Assembly: GCF_014836635.1 (NCBI RefSeq)
Contig: NZ_JACSQL010000005.1
Coordinates: forward strand, 62,001 to 126,000
Length of the DNA stretch: 64,000 nucleotides
DNA from: Paenibacillus gallinarum
Lineage (GTDB): Bacteria > Bacillota > Bacilli > Paenibacillales > Paenibacillaceae
Direction of reading: 5' to 3'
The notes beneath the pieces were generated by a model. It had not been told where the DNA came from and ran no database searches. It saw only the letters and a list, made by a program, of their open reading frames with translations. Below are positions 1 through 9,588 of the stretch, one piece after another (position 1 is the stretch's first letter; each line of letters opens with the position of its first letter). Both the position numbers and the translations under genes were made by a program.

Positions 1-2454
1 AGGATCGTTACGTCCGATCTGGTCATCCACTTTCACAGGACGTTTCTCTGCAGGTTCACCGCTTGTGGATATTTGGTTCTCGTCCACAACAGCTTGACGT
101 TCTTGGTTGCTCTCGATTTGAGCTCTCATCACATAGGTCGCAACTTCTTCCTGAATGGTGGAGATCATCTCATGGAACATCGCAAAACCTTCAAACTGAT
201 ATTCGCGAAGCGGATCGGTACCGCCATATGCTCTAAGGTGAATCCCTTGACGGAGTTGATCCATCGCGTCGATGTGATCCATCCATTTACTGTCCACAGA
301 ACGAAGTACGATAACTTTCTCGAATTCACGAACCATATCTTCCCCGATTCGCTCTTCTCGCTCGTCATATTTCTTCTGAACTTTAGCGAAAATAAATTCG
401 ATAATCTCTCCGACTTCTTTGCCCCATAGATCATCACGAGTAATGGCGCCTTCTTCAAGCATTTTACTGTTGATATAGTCTGCCACTTCTTGCAGTTCCC
501 AGTTCTCAGGAATGTCATCTACACAGTGCGCTTCCACATTACGCTGAATAGTTCCGCGAATCATTTCCATAACAATGGTTTTGATATTCTCGGATTCCAG
601 CACTTCACGGCGCTGTTTATAAATAACTTCACGCTGCTGATTCATAACATCATCGTATTGGAGCACGACTTTACGCATATCAAAGTTATTGCCCTCTACC
701 CGTTTTTGGGCAGATTCTACAGCGCGAGTAATCATTTTACTCTCAATTGGTTGATCTTCTTCAAATCCAAGGCGCTCCATCATGTTCAGTACATTATCTG
801 CACCAAAACGCTTCATCAGCTCATCTCCAAGAGAGAGATAGAACTGTGTTGAACCTGGGTCACCTTGACGCCCTGCACGACCGCGCAGCTGGTTATCAAT
901 CCGGCGGGATTCGTGACGTTCCGTACCAATGATATGAAGGCCGCCTAGATCAGCTACACCATCACCCAAAATAATATCTGTACCCCGTCCAGCCATGTTC
1001 GTTGCAATCGTAACTGCACCCGCTTGGCCAGCGCCGGAGATAATCTGTGCTTCTTCTGCATGATACTTCGCATTCAGTACCTGGTGCTTCACGCCTTTGC
1101 GTTTGAGCATTTCGGAGAGAAGTTCAGAGTTCTCAATTGAAATCGTACCTACGAGTACAGGCTGGTTCTTCGCATGTCGCTCTACGATCTCATTCACAAC
1201 TGCTTTAAACTTACCTTCCACACTCTTATACACAATATCCGCCATATCATCACGCTGATTTGGACGGTTGGTTGGTACTTGGAGTACTTCAAGTCCATAA
1301 ATTTTCTTGAACTCTTCTTCCTCTGTCTTCGCCGTACCTGTCATACCTGCCAGCTTCTTGTACATCCGGAAATAGTTCTGGAATGTAATTGTAGCAAGCG
1401 TCATGCTCTCGTTCTGAACCTCAATTGCCTCTTTTGCTTCGATCGCTTGGTGAAGACCATCACTATAACGACGTCCGGCCATAAGGCGTCCGGTAAATTC
1501 ATCAACGATAACAACTTCATCATCCGTTACTACATAATCCACGTCACGACGCATGATAACATTCGCTTTGAGGGCCTGTACGACATGGTGATTCAGTGTA
1601 ACGTTCGCTTGGTCATACAAGTTCTCAATGCCAAAAGCACGTTCTGCTTTAGCAACCCCTGCTTCGGTAAGAGCCACGGATTTCACTTTAATATCTACGG
1701 TGTAATCTTCTTCTGCGACTAGTCGTTTTACAAAACGATCTGCTGCAAAATAAAGTTCTGTAGATTTTTGAGCCTGTCCTGAGATGATTAGCGGTGTACG
1801 AGCTTCATCGACCAAGATCGAATCGACTTCATCAATAATACAGTAGTAAAGCGGACGCTGTACCATTTGCTCTTTATAAAGGACCATGTTATCGCGAAGA
1901 TAATCAAATCCGAATTCATTGTTCGTACCGTACGTAATATCGCAAGCATAAGCTGCCTGTTTTGCCGCATGATCCATACCGTTCATGTTAATTCCAACGC
2001 TCATGCCGAGGAATTCATAAATCTGTCCCATCTCCTGGCTGTCCCGCTGAGCAAGATAGTCGTTGACGGTAACCACATGGACCCCTTTACCTAATAGAGC
2101 ATTCAGATAAACAGGAAGGGTTCCTACAAGGGTCTTACCTTCACCCGTCTTCATCTCTGCAATACGGCCTTCATGAAGGGCAATACCACCGATCAGCTGT
2201 ACATCATAATGACGTTTGTTCAGGACACGTTTAGATGCTTCACGCACCGTAGCAAAAGCTTCAGGCAATAGATCGTCGAGCGTAGCTCCTTTTTCAATAC
2301 GAGAACGGAATTCCTCCGTTTTACCTTGCAGCTGAGCGTCGGAAAGCGCGGTAAATTCCGGCTCCATTTTATTAATTACATCGACCGTCTTCATCAGACG
2401 TTTGACATCACGCTCATTGGTGTCGCCGAAGATCTTCTTCACTAGTCCTAGCAT
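1..2454 (-). CDS. secA: Preprotein translocase ATPase SecA (partial, C-terminus beyond window)
   Basis: SecA is the cytosolic motor that uses ATP to push unfolded preproteins through SecYEG. The reading frame is open from ATG at 2454 to the window edge, giving 818 codons. The N-terminus [10 protein letters not shown], Walker [11 protein letters not shown] (about residues 101-110), the [22 protein letters not shown]-type motif and [13 protein letters not shown] are all visible, as is the helicase motif [11 protein letters not shown]. The family is about 835 aa, so only the C-terminal tail (normally a zinc-binding CxCxSGxxxxxCH) should be missing. An AAAGGGG ribosome site precedes the ATG. As in Bacillus, it follows hpf; prfB would be expected next, off the window. 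A sigma-A-type promoter lies about 200 bp upstream, giving an unusually long leader. Confidence 0.97.
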   Translation of the reverse strand, partial: MLGLVKKIFGDTNERDVKRLMKTVDVINKMEPEFTALSDAQLQGKTEEFRSRIEKGATLDDLLPEAFATVREASKRVLNKRHYDVQLIGGIALHEGRIAEMKTGEGKTLVGTLPVYLNALLGKGVHVVTVNDYLAQRDSQEMGQIYEFLGMSVGINMNGMDHAAKQAAYACDITYGTNNEFGFDYLRDNMVLYKEQMVQRPLYYCIIDEVDSILVDEARTPLIISGQAQKSTELYFAADRFVKRLVAEEDYTVDIKVKSVALTEAGVAKAERAFGIENLYDQANVTLNHHVVQALKANVIMRRDVDYVVTDDEVVIVDEFTGRLMAGRRYSDGLHQAIEAKEAIEVQNESMTLATITFQNYFRMYKKLAGMTGTAKTEEEEFKKIYGLEVLQVPTNRPNQRDDMADIVYKSVEGKFKAVVNEIVERHAKNQPVLVGTISIENSELLSEMLKRKGVKHQVLNAKYHAEEAQIISGAGQAGAVTIATNMAGRGTDIILGDGVADLGGLHIIGTERHESRRIDNQLRGRAGRQGDPGSTQFYLSLGDELMKRFGADNVLNMMERLGFEEDQPIESKMITRAVESAQKRVEGNNFDMRKVVLQYDDVMNQQREVIYKQRREVLESENIKTIVMEMIRGTIQRNVEAHCVDDIPENWELQEVADYINSKMLEEGAITRDDLWGKEVGEIIEFIFAKVQKKYDEREERIGEDMVREFEKVIVLRSVDSKWMDHIDAMDQLRQGIHLRAYGGTDPLREYQFEGFAMFHEMISTIQEEVATYVMRAQIESNQERQAVVDENQISTSGEPAEKRPVKVDDQIGRNDP

Positions 2455-2651
2455 GGTTAACCCCTTTCGTGCAAACAGATAATATAATCAAGCTCGGCAT
2501 CTAAGGGTAGTGTTAGAAAACTCCAATGTGAAATACATTAACAGTTCTTACATGCACAAGCTGACGTTTTTAATTTCATATATATATAGAAACATATCCA
2601 TTATGAATTAAGCCCAAACTCGGGCTACAATTGAAAAATGGTTTTGCCTAA

Positions 2652-2680
2652 ATTGTAACAGTTTGTAAAGACTGTCGCAA
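2652..2680 (-). promoter_or_regulatory. Putative sigma-A promoter of secA
   Basis: On the minus strand a TTGCGA -35 (2680-2675) and TACAAT -10 (2657-2652) are separated by exactly 17 bp. This places the start near 2645 and leaves a leader of roughly 190 nt before the secA ATG. A small hairpin (AGCCC-N6-GGGCT, 2611-2626) lies in that leader without a following T-run. Confidence 0.5.
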
Positions 2681-2827
2681 CACGGAGAACCCTTTATTTT
2701 ACTGGATTTGCCATCGATCTTATGGGATTTATAGCAAAAAGCTGGCTTAAACCCCGTGTATATATTAGACGCAGGTCCTACCTAATAAGTTTCGTTATAT
2801 CTGTATGCAATTAATGGAAATCAAAAA

Positions 2828-2855
2828 GGACCTCCTTTCCGCAGAATGGAGGCCC
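2828..2855 (-). terminator. Intrinsic terminator after hpf
   Basis: Read on the minus strand, a GGCCTCC...GGAGGTCC stem is followed directly by five T residues. It lies about 90 bp after the hpf stop and separates hpf from secA. Confidence 0.65.
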
Positions 2856-2945
2856 CTCACTATCATCATATAATAATATTCTCAATCAACATATAAGTGA
2901 TTCATAAGGAAAATATCAGATATCCTTCGTCCCAATGGAAGGGTC

Positions 2946-3512
2946 CTATTCTTTCTCAATTAATCCATATTTGCCATCTTTACGTTTGTAAACGACGTTC
3001 ACTTCATTATTCTCAATGTTGGAGAATACGAAGAAATTATGGCCGATCATGTTCATTTGCAGGATCGCTTCTTCAACATCCATCGGTTTGAGTAAGAAAC
3101 GTTTCGTACGCACAACTTCAAAATCATCATTTTCCATATCCAGTTCATCATCGGTTGTAGGAGATGCGCTAGCAGGCACATTTTCTACAAAGAAAGTCTT
3201 CAGATTGCCTTCTTGGCGGAATTTACGATTGATCTTTGTTTTGTGCTTGCGAATCTGACGTTCAAGCTTGTCTACTACTGCATCGATGGAGCCATACATA
3301 TCATTGCTTTCATCTTCTGCGCGAAGTACAAGACCTTTCATTGGTATCGTTACCTCTACCGTGTGCAGGCCTCGATTGACGCTTAGTGTAACATTGCCAT
3401 CAGAGGTAAGAGGTTCGTCGAAATACTTTTCCAGTTTATTCAGCTTCTTATCTACGTAATCTTTCAAAGCATCAGTAACCTCGATTTGTTGTCCTCGAAT
3501 ACTCAAATTCAT
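2946..3512 (-). CDS. hpf: Ribosome hibernation promoting factor, long form (HPF/YvyD)
   Basis: This 188-aa protein is a long-type HPF, which binds the decoding region of the 30S subunit and dimerises 70S ribosomes into inactive 100S particles in stationary phase or stress. The N-terminal RaiA/S30AE domain (about 1-105) begins MNLSIRGQQIEVTDALKDYV and contains the VTIPMKGLVLRAEDES strand-helix segment. The C-terminal dimerisation domain (about 125-188) carries VVRTKRFLLKPMDVEEAILQM and VVYKRKDGKYGLIE, which are hallmarks of the long form. An AAAGGAGGA site precedes the ATG. Position between fliT and secA matches Bacillus, apart from an inserted cold-shock gene. A TATAAT at 3548-3543 is a likely -10; I do not see a good -35. 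Confidence 0.95.
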   Translation of the reverse strand: MNLSIRGQQIEVTDALKDYVDKKLNKLEKYFDEPLTSDGNVTLSVNRGLHTVEVTIPMKGLVLRAEDESNDMYGSIDAVVDKLERQIRKHKTKINRKFRQEGNLKTFFVENVPASASPTTDDELDMENDDFEVVRTKRFLLKPMDVEEAILQMNMIGHNFFVFSNIENNEVNVVYKRKDGKYGLIEKE

Positions 3513-3689
3513 AGGGCAGTCCTCCTTTTCCTTTACACCTCGATTATAACATGAATGATATGGTAAAGTAAAAAAATAAAGCGGTTTCTTTGTTCATATA
3601 AAAAGAGATGTGACAATTTTATTAAGTCCGTTTGAAAAGGATTACATTGGGTTAATACTAGAGTTAATTCTTCATAATAAAACATAAAA

Positions 3690-3716
3690 AAACCTCGAGA
3701 CCGAAGTCTCAAGGTT
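3690..3716 (-). terminator. Intrinsic terminator after the cold-shock gene
   Basis: The minus strand reads AAACCTtGAGAC-TTCG-GTCTCgAGGTTT followed by T residues. It is a strong stem with one mismatch, about 65 bp after the csp stop. Confidence 0.85.
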
Positions 3717-3782
3717 TGACGCTAACTACTATACAATTGTTAACCATCTAACCGTATATGTAGGTCGGACTATGCCGGATGA

Positions 3783-3980
3783 TTATAATTTGGTTACGTT
3801 AGCTGCTTGTGGTCCACGCGCGCCTTCAACGATCTCGAATTCTACGGATTGACCTTCTTCCAAAGTTTTGAATCCTTCGGATTGAATTGCGGAAAAGTGA
3901 ACGAATACATCGCCGCCATCCTCAGTTTCGATAAAACCATAACCTTTTTCTGCGTTAAACCATTTAACTTTACCTTGCAT
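3783..3980 (-). CDS. Cold-shock protein (CspA/CspB family)
   Basis: This 65-aa single-OB-fold protein binds single-stranded RNA and DNA and keeps mRNA unfolded, especially after cold shock. It is full length for the family. It starts [18 protein letters not shown], with RNP1 KGYGFI (about 13-18) and RNP2 VFVHFSA (about 25-31), and ends in the typical [10 protein letters not shown]. An AAGGGA site precedes the ATG. The gene has its own promoter and terminator and sits between fliT and hpf, a place where Bacillus subtilis has no csp gene, so it is a lineage-specific insertion into an otherwise conserved order. Which csp paralogue it is cannot be decided from sequence alone. Confidence 0.95.
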   Translation of the reverse strand: MQGKVKWFNAEKGYGFIETEDGGDVFVHFSAIQSEGFKTLEEGQSVEFEIVEGARGPQAANVTKL

Positions 3981-4032
3981 GCACGAACATTCCCTTCGTC
4001 TTCAAATGAAGTGAGCCTAGCTCACAATTCAG

Positions 4033-4062
4033 ACTATAACATCCAAACTTATCCATTGTCAA
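4033..4062 (-). promoter_or_regulatory. Sigma-A promoter of the cold-shock gene
   Basis: TTGACA (4062-4057) and a TATAGT/TTATAG -10 (about 4039-4033) lie 17-18 bp apart on the minus strand. The transcript would begin near 4027, and a perfect GTGAGC-TAG-GCTCAC hairpin (4025-4011) would form at its extreme 5-prime end. This is a plausible stabilising structure for a short leader. Confidence 0.65.
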
Positions 4063-4258
4063 TTGGAAAAGAAAATGATTACCTGCAAATATATAACATA
4101 TGAATGTTAATAATTTAACTATGAATTAGTCCTTCTTTCACTTGTGTAAAGAAGGACTATAAGTATTATATGAAATTCAGTTATTAAGTCGAATATTATC
4201 GAGCTACCATTATGACTTAAGTATTATTGAATAACATTTCGTTATCTTTCCACGTCTT

Positions 4259-4594
4259 TTATTTTCTACGATCCATCAACAAGCTATCCGCACTATAAGG
4301 ATTTTCATAAGCACTGCGCTGTGCTTTAATCTTATTACGTTGCTGAAGCCAATCCCATGCTTCATTTTTTAAATTTTCTAGCTTTTTCAAGATTTCTTCA
4401 TCATAACTCAATAAGAGACTAAGCCTTTTTTTATTAATCTCTGTTAATTTGTTATGCTCTAATTGAGCTAATATAGAATCAATAATAGTATAACGTCTCT
4501 CTACAAAAACCATAGATTTTTCATAGTCTATTTCTTTAATATGACTAATGAAATTTAAGGTGATCAACTCTAATTCTTCTATTAAATTATCCAT
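4259..4594 (-). CDS. fliT: FliT-like flagellar protein
   Basis: This small, charged, helical protein lies directly after fliS, the position of fliT in Bacillus. FliT is an export chaperone for the filament cap FliD. I place the start at ATG 4594 (MDNLIEELELITLNF), which overlaps the fliS stop by 8 nt and suggests translational coupling. A GTG four codons upstream is the alternative. The sequence is predicted coiled-coil or helical (EEILKKLENLKNEAWDWLQQRNKIKAQRS) and ends KTRK-like with MDRRK. Similarity to FliT is weak by eye, so the name rests mainly on position, size and composition. Confidence 0.65.
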   Translation of the reverse strand: MDNLIEELELITLNFISHIKEIDYEKSMVFVERRYTIIDSILAQLEHNKLTEINKKRLSLLLSYDEEILKKLENLKNEAWDWLQQRNKIKAQRSAYENPYSADSLLMDRRK

Positions 4595-4973
4595 TAGAGT
4601 TATCACTTACAACAATTCTGCTTGCCTGTAACCATGATGCACGGAGATCAGTTAACATTTCCAAAACATCATGAGCAGGTTCTGGTTTTTTCTTAATGTT
4701 AGCCTGAATTAATGTGTAATTCATATATTCATAAAGTTGATATAAACCTTTAGAAATTTCATAATCATGATTCAAAGTAGACATTAATTCGCTTATTATT
4801 GTCTGAGCTTTGCCGAAATTAGTATTTACCTGTTCAAAGTTGTTAATCTCTAATCCCTGCATTGCAGATTTGATAAAACGAATTGCCCCATCATAGAGCA
4901 TGATGACTAATTGTGCAGGGTTGGACGTTTGAACAGAAGTCTGTCGATACTTGTCATATACATTAGCAATCAT
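4587..4973 (-). CDS. fliS: Flagellar export chaperone FliS
   Basis: FliS binds flagellin in the cytoplasm and prevents premature polymerisation before export. In Bacillus it also binds FliW. The 128-aa length fits the family. The diagnostic N-terminus is visible: YDKYRQTSVQTSNPAQLVIMLYDGAIRFI (about 5-33), where the YxxxxVxTAxPxxLxxMLYDGxIRF signature is recognisable. The rest is helical, ending VSDNSNG. It lies 18 bp after fliD with a GGAGGATGCC ribosome site, and overlaps the next gene. It is part of the flaG-fliD-fliS-fliT transcript. Confidence 0.95.
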   Translation of the reverse strand: MIANVYDKYRQTSVQTSNPAQLVIMLYDGAIRFIKSAMQGLEINNFEQVNTNFGKAQTIISELMSTLNHDYEISKGLYQLYEYMNYTLIQANIKKKPEPAHDVLEMLTDLRASWLQASRIVVSDNSNG

Positions 4974-4991
4974 TTGGCATCCTCCTTTTTA

Positions 4992-6452
4992 TTACGACAA
5001 ATAACCTGCTAAACTCGAAGATTGCGATTCATATTTACTCATTGCTGTTTCCATGGCAGTAAATTGCTTGTAATATCTCGCCTCTAAGTTACCAAGTTTA
5101 GTCTGCATGGCTGAAATTCTACTATTATAATCTTTTAAACGTCTTCCCATTGCGCTTTCTTCTTTAAAAATACTATTTACATCTGAAGAAAACTTAGAAG
5201 TACCAGCTTTTTCAAGCAATTTATTAAGTGCACTGTCAAAAGAGTTACCTAGCTTAGAAAAGATTCCTGCATTCGTCCCATCAGAAACTCCCTGAAATGC
5301 ATTCATCACTTTCTCTGGGTCACTTTCTAAAGCAGCTTTTAGTTTACCTTCATCGATATACATCTTTCCGCCTTCATAGTACTGTCCGGTAGTAATTCCA
5401 ATTGAACTAAGCGTCCCAAGATGTCCGCTAATTACGGAACGCATCGAGGTAACTAAACTTCTTAGGATATCATCATTTTTAAGAAGTCCACTCTTTGCCT
5501 TTTCTTCCCATTGTGTAATTTCATTTTCTTTCATTGCACTTTTCTGTTCATCGGAAAGAGGAGCATAGTCTCGATATCTCTCTTCCCCCATCTTTGTATT
5601 GGATAGACTTAGTAATTCATTATAACTTTCCACAAAACTTTTTATGGTATCCATAGCTTTCGTCGGATCGTTTTGAATTGTAATCGTTGATGTTGCATTA
5701 CCTTCGCTAACAGCTAGTAAAGTTAGCTGAACACCATTTACAGTTAATGAGTTACTAGTTGGATAATAGGTTTTAGCGACTCCACTAGAAGTAATTTCTA
5801 CTTCCCCAGTCTTACTTCCCACAACCGCATTCGAACCTATAAGATTTAAAAATGTTCCCCCGCCATCCTGAAGGGTAATTTCCTTACCGTATTCCTTCGC
5901 AGTAACGCTTAACTTCCCGCTCACTTCATCAAAGCTGGCTATTGCATTAATCTTCGGTGTAGAATTAATTTTTTTAATGGTATCTGAAAGTGTCATTTCT
6001 TTATTTATTGTGACTTTCTGTTCATTAATAGTTAGTGTATAGTTACCTTCTGCATTTGCACTCACAGTACTGCTATTCGGTAAATCTGATAATTTAGTAC
6101 TCAATGCAACATTAGACATCGCGTTAGACTGAATATAGGATTTAGTAGCTAAACTTTTTACATTCACCGTCATACCCGTTTTAATCGCATCTGCTGAAGC
6201 TTCCGCCCTTATTGCATTAGTATTACCGGAGATAACTGCTTTATTTGTATTCATTGAAGGAGTTAGCTTAAAGTTTGCCAATTTAATGTTTTTAAAATCG
6301 ACAATTTTACTATTCATCTCACGGTAACTATCTCTAGTCCAAGTCAGTAAAGTTTTTTGCTGGTTTAACTTATCAAGTGGAGCACGTTGTGATGTCATTA
6401 AAGATGTAACCATACTATCTATGTCCATTCCTGAAAAACCATTTATACGCAT
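4992..6452 (-). CDS. fliD: Flagellar filament cap protein FliD (HAP2)
   Basis: FliD forms the pentameric cap at the growing filament tip and inserts exported flagellin. This copy is 486 aa. The FliD_N domain starts MRINGFSGMDIDSMVTSLM and contains PLDKLNQQKTLLTWTRDSYREMN (about 27-49), and a central FliD_C domain runs to the end. The C-terminal helix ISAMQTKLGNLEARYYKQFTAMETAMSKYESQSSSL is typical. A GGAGGGGAA site precedes the ATG, and only 11 bp separate it from flaG. Its cognate chaperone is likely the FliT-like product two genes downstream. Confidence 0.95.
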   Translation of the reverse strand: MRINGFSGMDIDSMVTSLMTSQRAPLDKLNQQKTLLTWTRDSYREMNSKIVDFKNIKLANFKLTPSMNTNKAVISGNTNAIRAEASADAIKTGMTVNVKSLATKSYIQSNAMSNVALSTKLSDLPNSSTVSANAEGNYTLTINEQKVTINKEMTLSDTIKKINSTPKINAIASFDEVSGKLSVTAKEYGKEITLQDGGGTFLNLIGSNAVVGSKTGEVEITSSGVAKTYYPTSNSLTVNGVQLTLLAVSEGNATSTITIQNDPTKAMDTIKSFVESYNELLSLSNTKMGEERYRDYAPLSDEQKSAMKENEITQWEEKAKSGLLKNDDILRSLVTSMRSVISGHLGTLSSIGITTGQYYEGGKMYIDEGKLKAALESDPEKVMNAFQGVSDGTNAGIFSKLGNSFDSALNKLLEKAGTSKFSSDVNSIFKEESAMGRRLKDYNSRISAMQTKLGNLEARYYKQFTAMETAMSKYESQSSSLAGYLS

Positions 6453-6463
6453 AATTCCCCTCC

Positions 6464-6859
6464 TTACACCTTTTCGTCTACGAGTATACCCGCAATCTCC
6501 ATCATTTGAGCTACGAGATCCAAAGTCTTCTCTGGAGGTATCTCTCTAATCAACGAGCCGTCTTCTTTATTTATTACCTTGACCATTATTTCATGTGTTT
6601 TATCATGTATACTTACTTCCAGTGTTGTTGTTGGACCAGCTAGAATTTTGGCTGCTTTCTCAATAGCAAGGATCATTCTTTCCTCACCTATTGAAATCAG
6701 CATACCCGATTTCTCAAGCCTGATAATATCAGAAGCATTTCTGGCTGTACTAATCAAGATGGTGTCTTTGTTCGAAATAACTGAACCAACCTGATGATCT
6801 ATATCTATTTTTTTACTAAACACCGCGTTCGTAGATAAAAAAGATGATTGTAGGTTCAT
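6464..6859 (-). CDS. flaG: FlaG family flagellar protein
   Basis: FlaG proteins lie next to fliD and influence filament length. The 131-aa product has a poorly conserved N-terminal half, then the FlaG domain with LEVSIHDKTHEIMVKVINKEDGSLIREIPPEKTLDLVAQMMEIAGILVDEKV (about 80-131). Its IREIPPEKxLDLxAxMxExxGxLVDxxx core is the family signature. A CGGAGG site precedes the ATG, and a sigma-D-like CCGATAT -10 lies 32 bp upstream, so this is the first gene of the flaG-fliD-fliS-fliT unit. Confidence 0.9.
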   Translation of the reverse strand: MNLQSSFLSTNAVFSKKIDIDHQVGSVISNKDTILISTARNASDIIRLEKSGMLISIGEERMILAIEKAAKILAGPTTTLEVSIHDKTHEIMVKVINKEDGSLIREIPPEKTLDLVAQMMEIAGILVDEKV

Positions 6860-6890
6860 TTCAAAACCTCCGATGACATATTTATTATAT

Positions 6891-6897
6891 ATATCGG
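6891..6897 (-). promoter_or_regulatory. Sigma-D-like -10 (CCGATAT) upstream of flaG
   Basis: A perfect CCGATAT on the minus strand matches the flagellar sigma factor -10 core. No TAAA -35 is found at the expected distance, so it is a partial match. Its place immediately upstream of flaG supports it. Confidence 0.5.
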
Positions 6898-6999
6898 TGA
6901 ATTCTTAAGAGTTATGAAGGGGTAAAAACTATATAACAACATTGACAATTTCCTAACAGGAATGAAATAAGATCGCTAAAATCATTTCAACATAAAAAA

Positions 7000-7020
7000 G
7001 ACACCTGATTAACAGGAGCC
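7000..7020 (-). terminator. Intrinsic terminator after the glycosyltransferase cluster
   Basis: The minus strand reads GGCTCCTG-TTAAT-CAGGTGTC followed by TTTTTT. The stem is modest, with one mismatch and one G-T pair, but the T-run is good. It ends the three-gene cluster downstream of hag. Confidence 0.6.
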
Positions 7021-7056
7021 CTTAGTATTCATAATGGATACTACTATTTAAATAAG

Positions 7057-8703
7057 CTAAGATTTTATAGCCAACATCTGATTTACATTCATCATACTTT
7101 CGGGAGTATCAATTATATCAACACCTACAATTTTACATAAAGTCATTGTATCTAAAGAGTCATTATTAGTTGGTACAAATCCTTTAACTCTTAATAGTAG
7201 CAGTGCCGTCGCTTCATCTTCATTTTGATACAAGTCATTATTGATGATGATATTAGGTACTTTATTATTTTTTATTGCTATAAGTTTATTTAGTATATTT
7301 ATTATTTCCATAGAAAAACTATTATACTTATTTTGAATTCTTATAATTATTGAAACTTTAGGGTGGTCTTCAAATAAATCGAAGATGTATTCTATTACTT
7401 CCAACCACTTATCTTTTGGATTATCAAAAAAAGGACTAATTAACATAAAGTATCCACTTTCATCATAGTCATTATTATCGTTCCTACTACTATTATTTAT
7501 TAATAGTTGTTTGATCTTAAGATCCATTGAATAGTTAAAATCTTGATCCATCTTTTTTAATTTAATTTCCGGTTTGTTTCTACTTTTTGAAATCGCACTA
7601 ATATATACCTTTTGATGCTCCACGGCAATCCTTTCAATAGAGAAAGAATTAATTAAATATTGATAGTTATCTTCTATCATTTCATTGTTGTTAGTTTCCA
7701 TTAACTTCTCTACAATCTTTATATCCTCTATAAATTTTTCAATGGAAAGTGGAGTACTTGTATTTCGATCGGTAAAATTAACTTCAGAAATCCCTTTTAA
7801 TTTCAAAGCATCTATAAGGCCAGGATAATTATTATTCCCAATACAAATTACAGACTTTTTATAAGAAACTCCCTCTAAGATAACTCTTCCGACACCAATT
7901 ACTACATCGGATTCTTGCATAATCTCTTGAACATTAGTAGATCCTCCGATTACTTTAACAATTTCCTTATTCATATTTTTATTAAGTAAACCCACATAAC
8001 TTTTTATAAAATCAAATTTATCTCCATCACCAACTAATGTAACTTCTATACCTTTTTTGATGGTTAAAGCCAATGTGGGCACAGCCATAAGTAAAAAAAG
8101 GACAGAGGCAAATTTATCTGAATCCATCCTGCTAATATACACTATTCTTATTTTTTCTGCTTTACTCTTTCTTTCTTGAAGAAGATTAACCTTAGGAATT
8201 AAAACTGAATTAGGAAGACAATTAATGTTTTCAACTTTGTACTCTTTATTCATATATTTAACAACTTCATTGCTTATCGCTATAAAAGAACTTATTTGTG
8301 ATTTAAACGGTTCGTAAAGAACAGGAGTTTTATATGTACCGTGAATTGTAGTGATAACTGGCTTTTTTGTGATCCTACCAGCTAATACCCCTACAATCTG
8401 TGAATTATAAGGGTGAGTATGAATAACATCAATTTTATAATTAGTTATAATTTCGACTACTTTAGCAATGGCACTAATTTGTTCTTCTATAATATTTAAG
8501 GGACACTCTACAAAAGTAAGATTAGCTTTTCTTATTAAGTCAATACCCGTCCCCATAGCTGAAGCGATAACTACATTGTGTCCTAAATCTTTTAATCCTT
8601 TAGAAAGAGAAACAATATGTGTTTCAGCTCCGCCTAACATAAAATTGTCATATAACTGTAGAATGTTTAGTTTATCACCATTATTAGCTATTGTGATCTT
8701 CAT
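7057..8703 (-). CDS. Glycosyltransferase, GT-B fold (GT4-like) with extra C-terminal domain
   Basis: I start it at ATG 8703 (MKITIANNGDKLNILQLYDN), which has AGAAAGGAAAA before it; an upstream in-frame ATG at 8742 overlaps the previous gene and has no such site. The 548-aa product has the GT4 N-terminal motif FMLGGAETHIVSLSKGL (about 21-37), NYKIDVIHTHPYNSQIVG, and the nucleotide-binding region IRIVYISRMDSDKFA followed by GVGRVILEGVSYKKSVICIG, an EX7E-like patch. About 150 residues follow beyond a normal GT4 core, including IDTPESMMNVNQMLAIKS at the end; I do not recognise this part. The gene is AT-rich compared with its neighbours. Position after hag suggests flagellin glycosylation. The substrate is unknown. 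Confidence 0.8.
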   Translation of the reverse strand: MKITIANNGDKLNILQLYDNFMLGGAETHIVSLSKGLKDLGHNVVIASAMGTGIDLIRKANLTFVECPLNIIEEQISAIAKVVEIITNYKIDVIHTHPYNSQIVGVLAGRITKKPVITTIHGTYKTPVLYEPFKSQISSFIAISNEVVKYMNKEYKVENINCLPNSVLIPKVNLLQERKSKAEKIRIVYISRMDSDKFASVLFLLMAVPTLALTIKKGIEVTLVGDGDKFDFIKSYVGLLNKNMNKEIVKVIGGSTNVQEIMQESDVVIGVGRVILEGVSYKKSVICIGNNNYPGLIDALKLKGISEVNFTDRNTSTPLSIEKFIEDIKIVEKLMETNNNEMIEDNYQYLINSFSIERIAVEHQKVYISAISKSRNKPEIKLKKMDQDFNYSMDLKIKQLLINNSSRNDNNDYDESGYFMLISPFFDNPKDKWLEVIEYIFDLFEDHPKVSIIIRIQNKYNSFSMEIINILNKLIAIKNNKVPNIIINNDLYQNEDEATALLLLRVKGFVPTNNDSLDTMTLCKIVGVDIIDTPESMMNVNQMLAIKS

Positions 8704-8728
8704 ATTTTCCTTTCTTGGCTTATGCCTG

Positions 8729-9559
8729 TTACATAGTTGCAACTATACTGAATTTTTCTTCCTTGTAATTTATAACCTTACTTAGATCACTTTCACGATA
8801 AATATGGTAGGCTGGATAATGTGTATCCACATATAGCCCAATCCCTAAAACAGCAGCTCTAATACAGAAATGTCTATCCTCGCCCCAAAAAGATAGGTTT
8901 TTAATTTCTTTAAAATTCACTCCTTTTTCAAGAGCTGATCTATGGATTAATGTACAAGCGCCGAGCCCACCTACTTCATAAACACCCGGTTGTCTTAGCA
9001 TATTTAAAAACTCATCTTGACGCTTAGCATATTCTTCTTGTGACAATTGTTCATTACGCTTTTTGTACAACATAGTGTAATGATCTTCAACCCATACTTG
9101 AGGGAGTTCTGGAAATTCAGGTTGCCATCTCGTCCAAAAAATTTCAGATATGATTTCTTTATTAGTACTTATTAAGTGATCAAGCGTTTGAGGACGAAGT
9201 ACAATATCTGAATCAATAAAAAACAAATAATCGTAGTTAAATTCTACTGCAATTTGGATAATCATATTTTTAAAGTGAGCTACTTTCCAAACTAGATTCT
9301 CATTCCATGAGTGAGTAATCTCGTTACGAACATAGCGATCAGTGTTATTATTATGTTTGTGTATCATCACATTAGGTAATACACGAGAGAAATCCTCAAG
9401 AATCCCACTAGAGGTTAGATCGTCATTATCATCTATAAAAAGGAAGCTTAACTCAATATTTTCTTGATTAAGTTCCTTTAAAGACTGTAAAAACTCACGA
9501 AGGATGTCAGGCGTCTGACAGATTGGACTCCCAACTAATACTCTTTTTTTTGACTCCAT
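8729..9559 (-). CDS. GT-A fold glycosyltransferase (GT2/Anp1-like)
   Basis: This 276-aa protein begins KKRVLVGSPICQTPDILREFLQSL, typical of Anp1/GT2-type transferases. It shows FLFIDDNDD (about 39-47), the metal-binding DxD in YLFFIDSDIVLRP (DSD, about 116-118), GGLGACTLIHRSAL and a catalytic-looking SFWGEDRHFCIRAAVLG (GED). There is no signal peptide or membrane helix, so it should act in the cytoplasm on a nucleotide-sugar donor. It is the second gene of a three-gene glycosyltransferase run downstream of flagellin, with 29 bp to the gene before it. Flagellin as acceptor is inferred from position only. Confidence 0.78.
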   Translation of the reverse strand: MESKKRVLVGSPICQTPDILREFLQSLKELNQENIELSFLFIDDNDDLTSSGILEDFSRVLPNVMIHKHNNNTDRYVRNEITHSWNENLVWKVAHFKNMIIQIAVEFNYDYLFFIDSDIVLRPQTLDHLISTNKEIISEIFWTRWQPEFPELPQVWVEDHYTMLYKKRNEQLSQEEYAKRQDEFLNMLRQPGVYEVGGLGACTLIHRSALEKGVNFKEIKNLSFWGEDRHFCIRAAVLGIGLYVDTHYPAYHIYRESDLSKVINYKEEKFSIVATM

Positions 9560-9588
9560 ACACCATACCTCTTATTCTCATTTTTTTA

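Larger units (their letters stand above)
2455..2945. other. Intergenic region hpf-secA
   Basis: The 491 bp between hpf and secA hold the hpf terminator, the putative secA promoter and a long AT-rich secA leader. I see no convincing small gene or riboswitch here. Confidence 0.6.
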
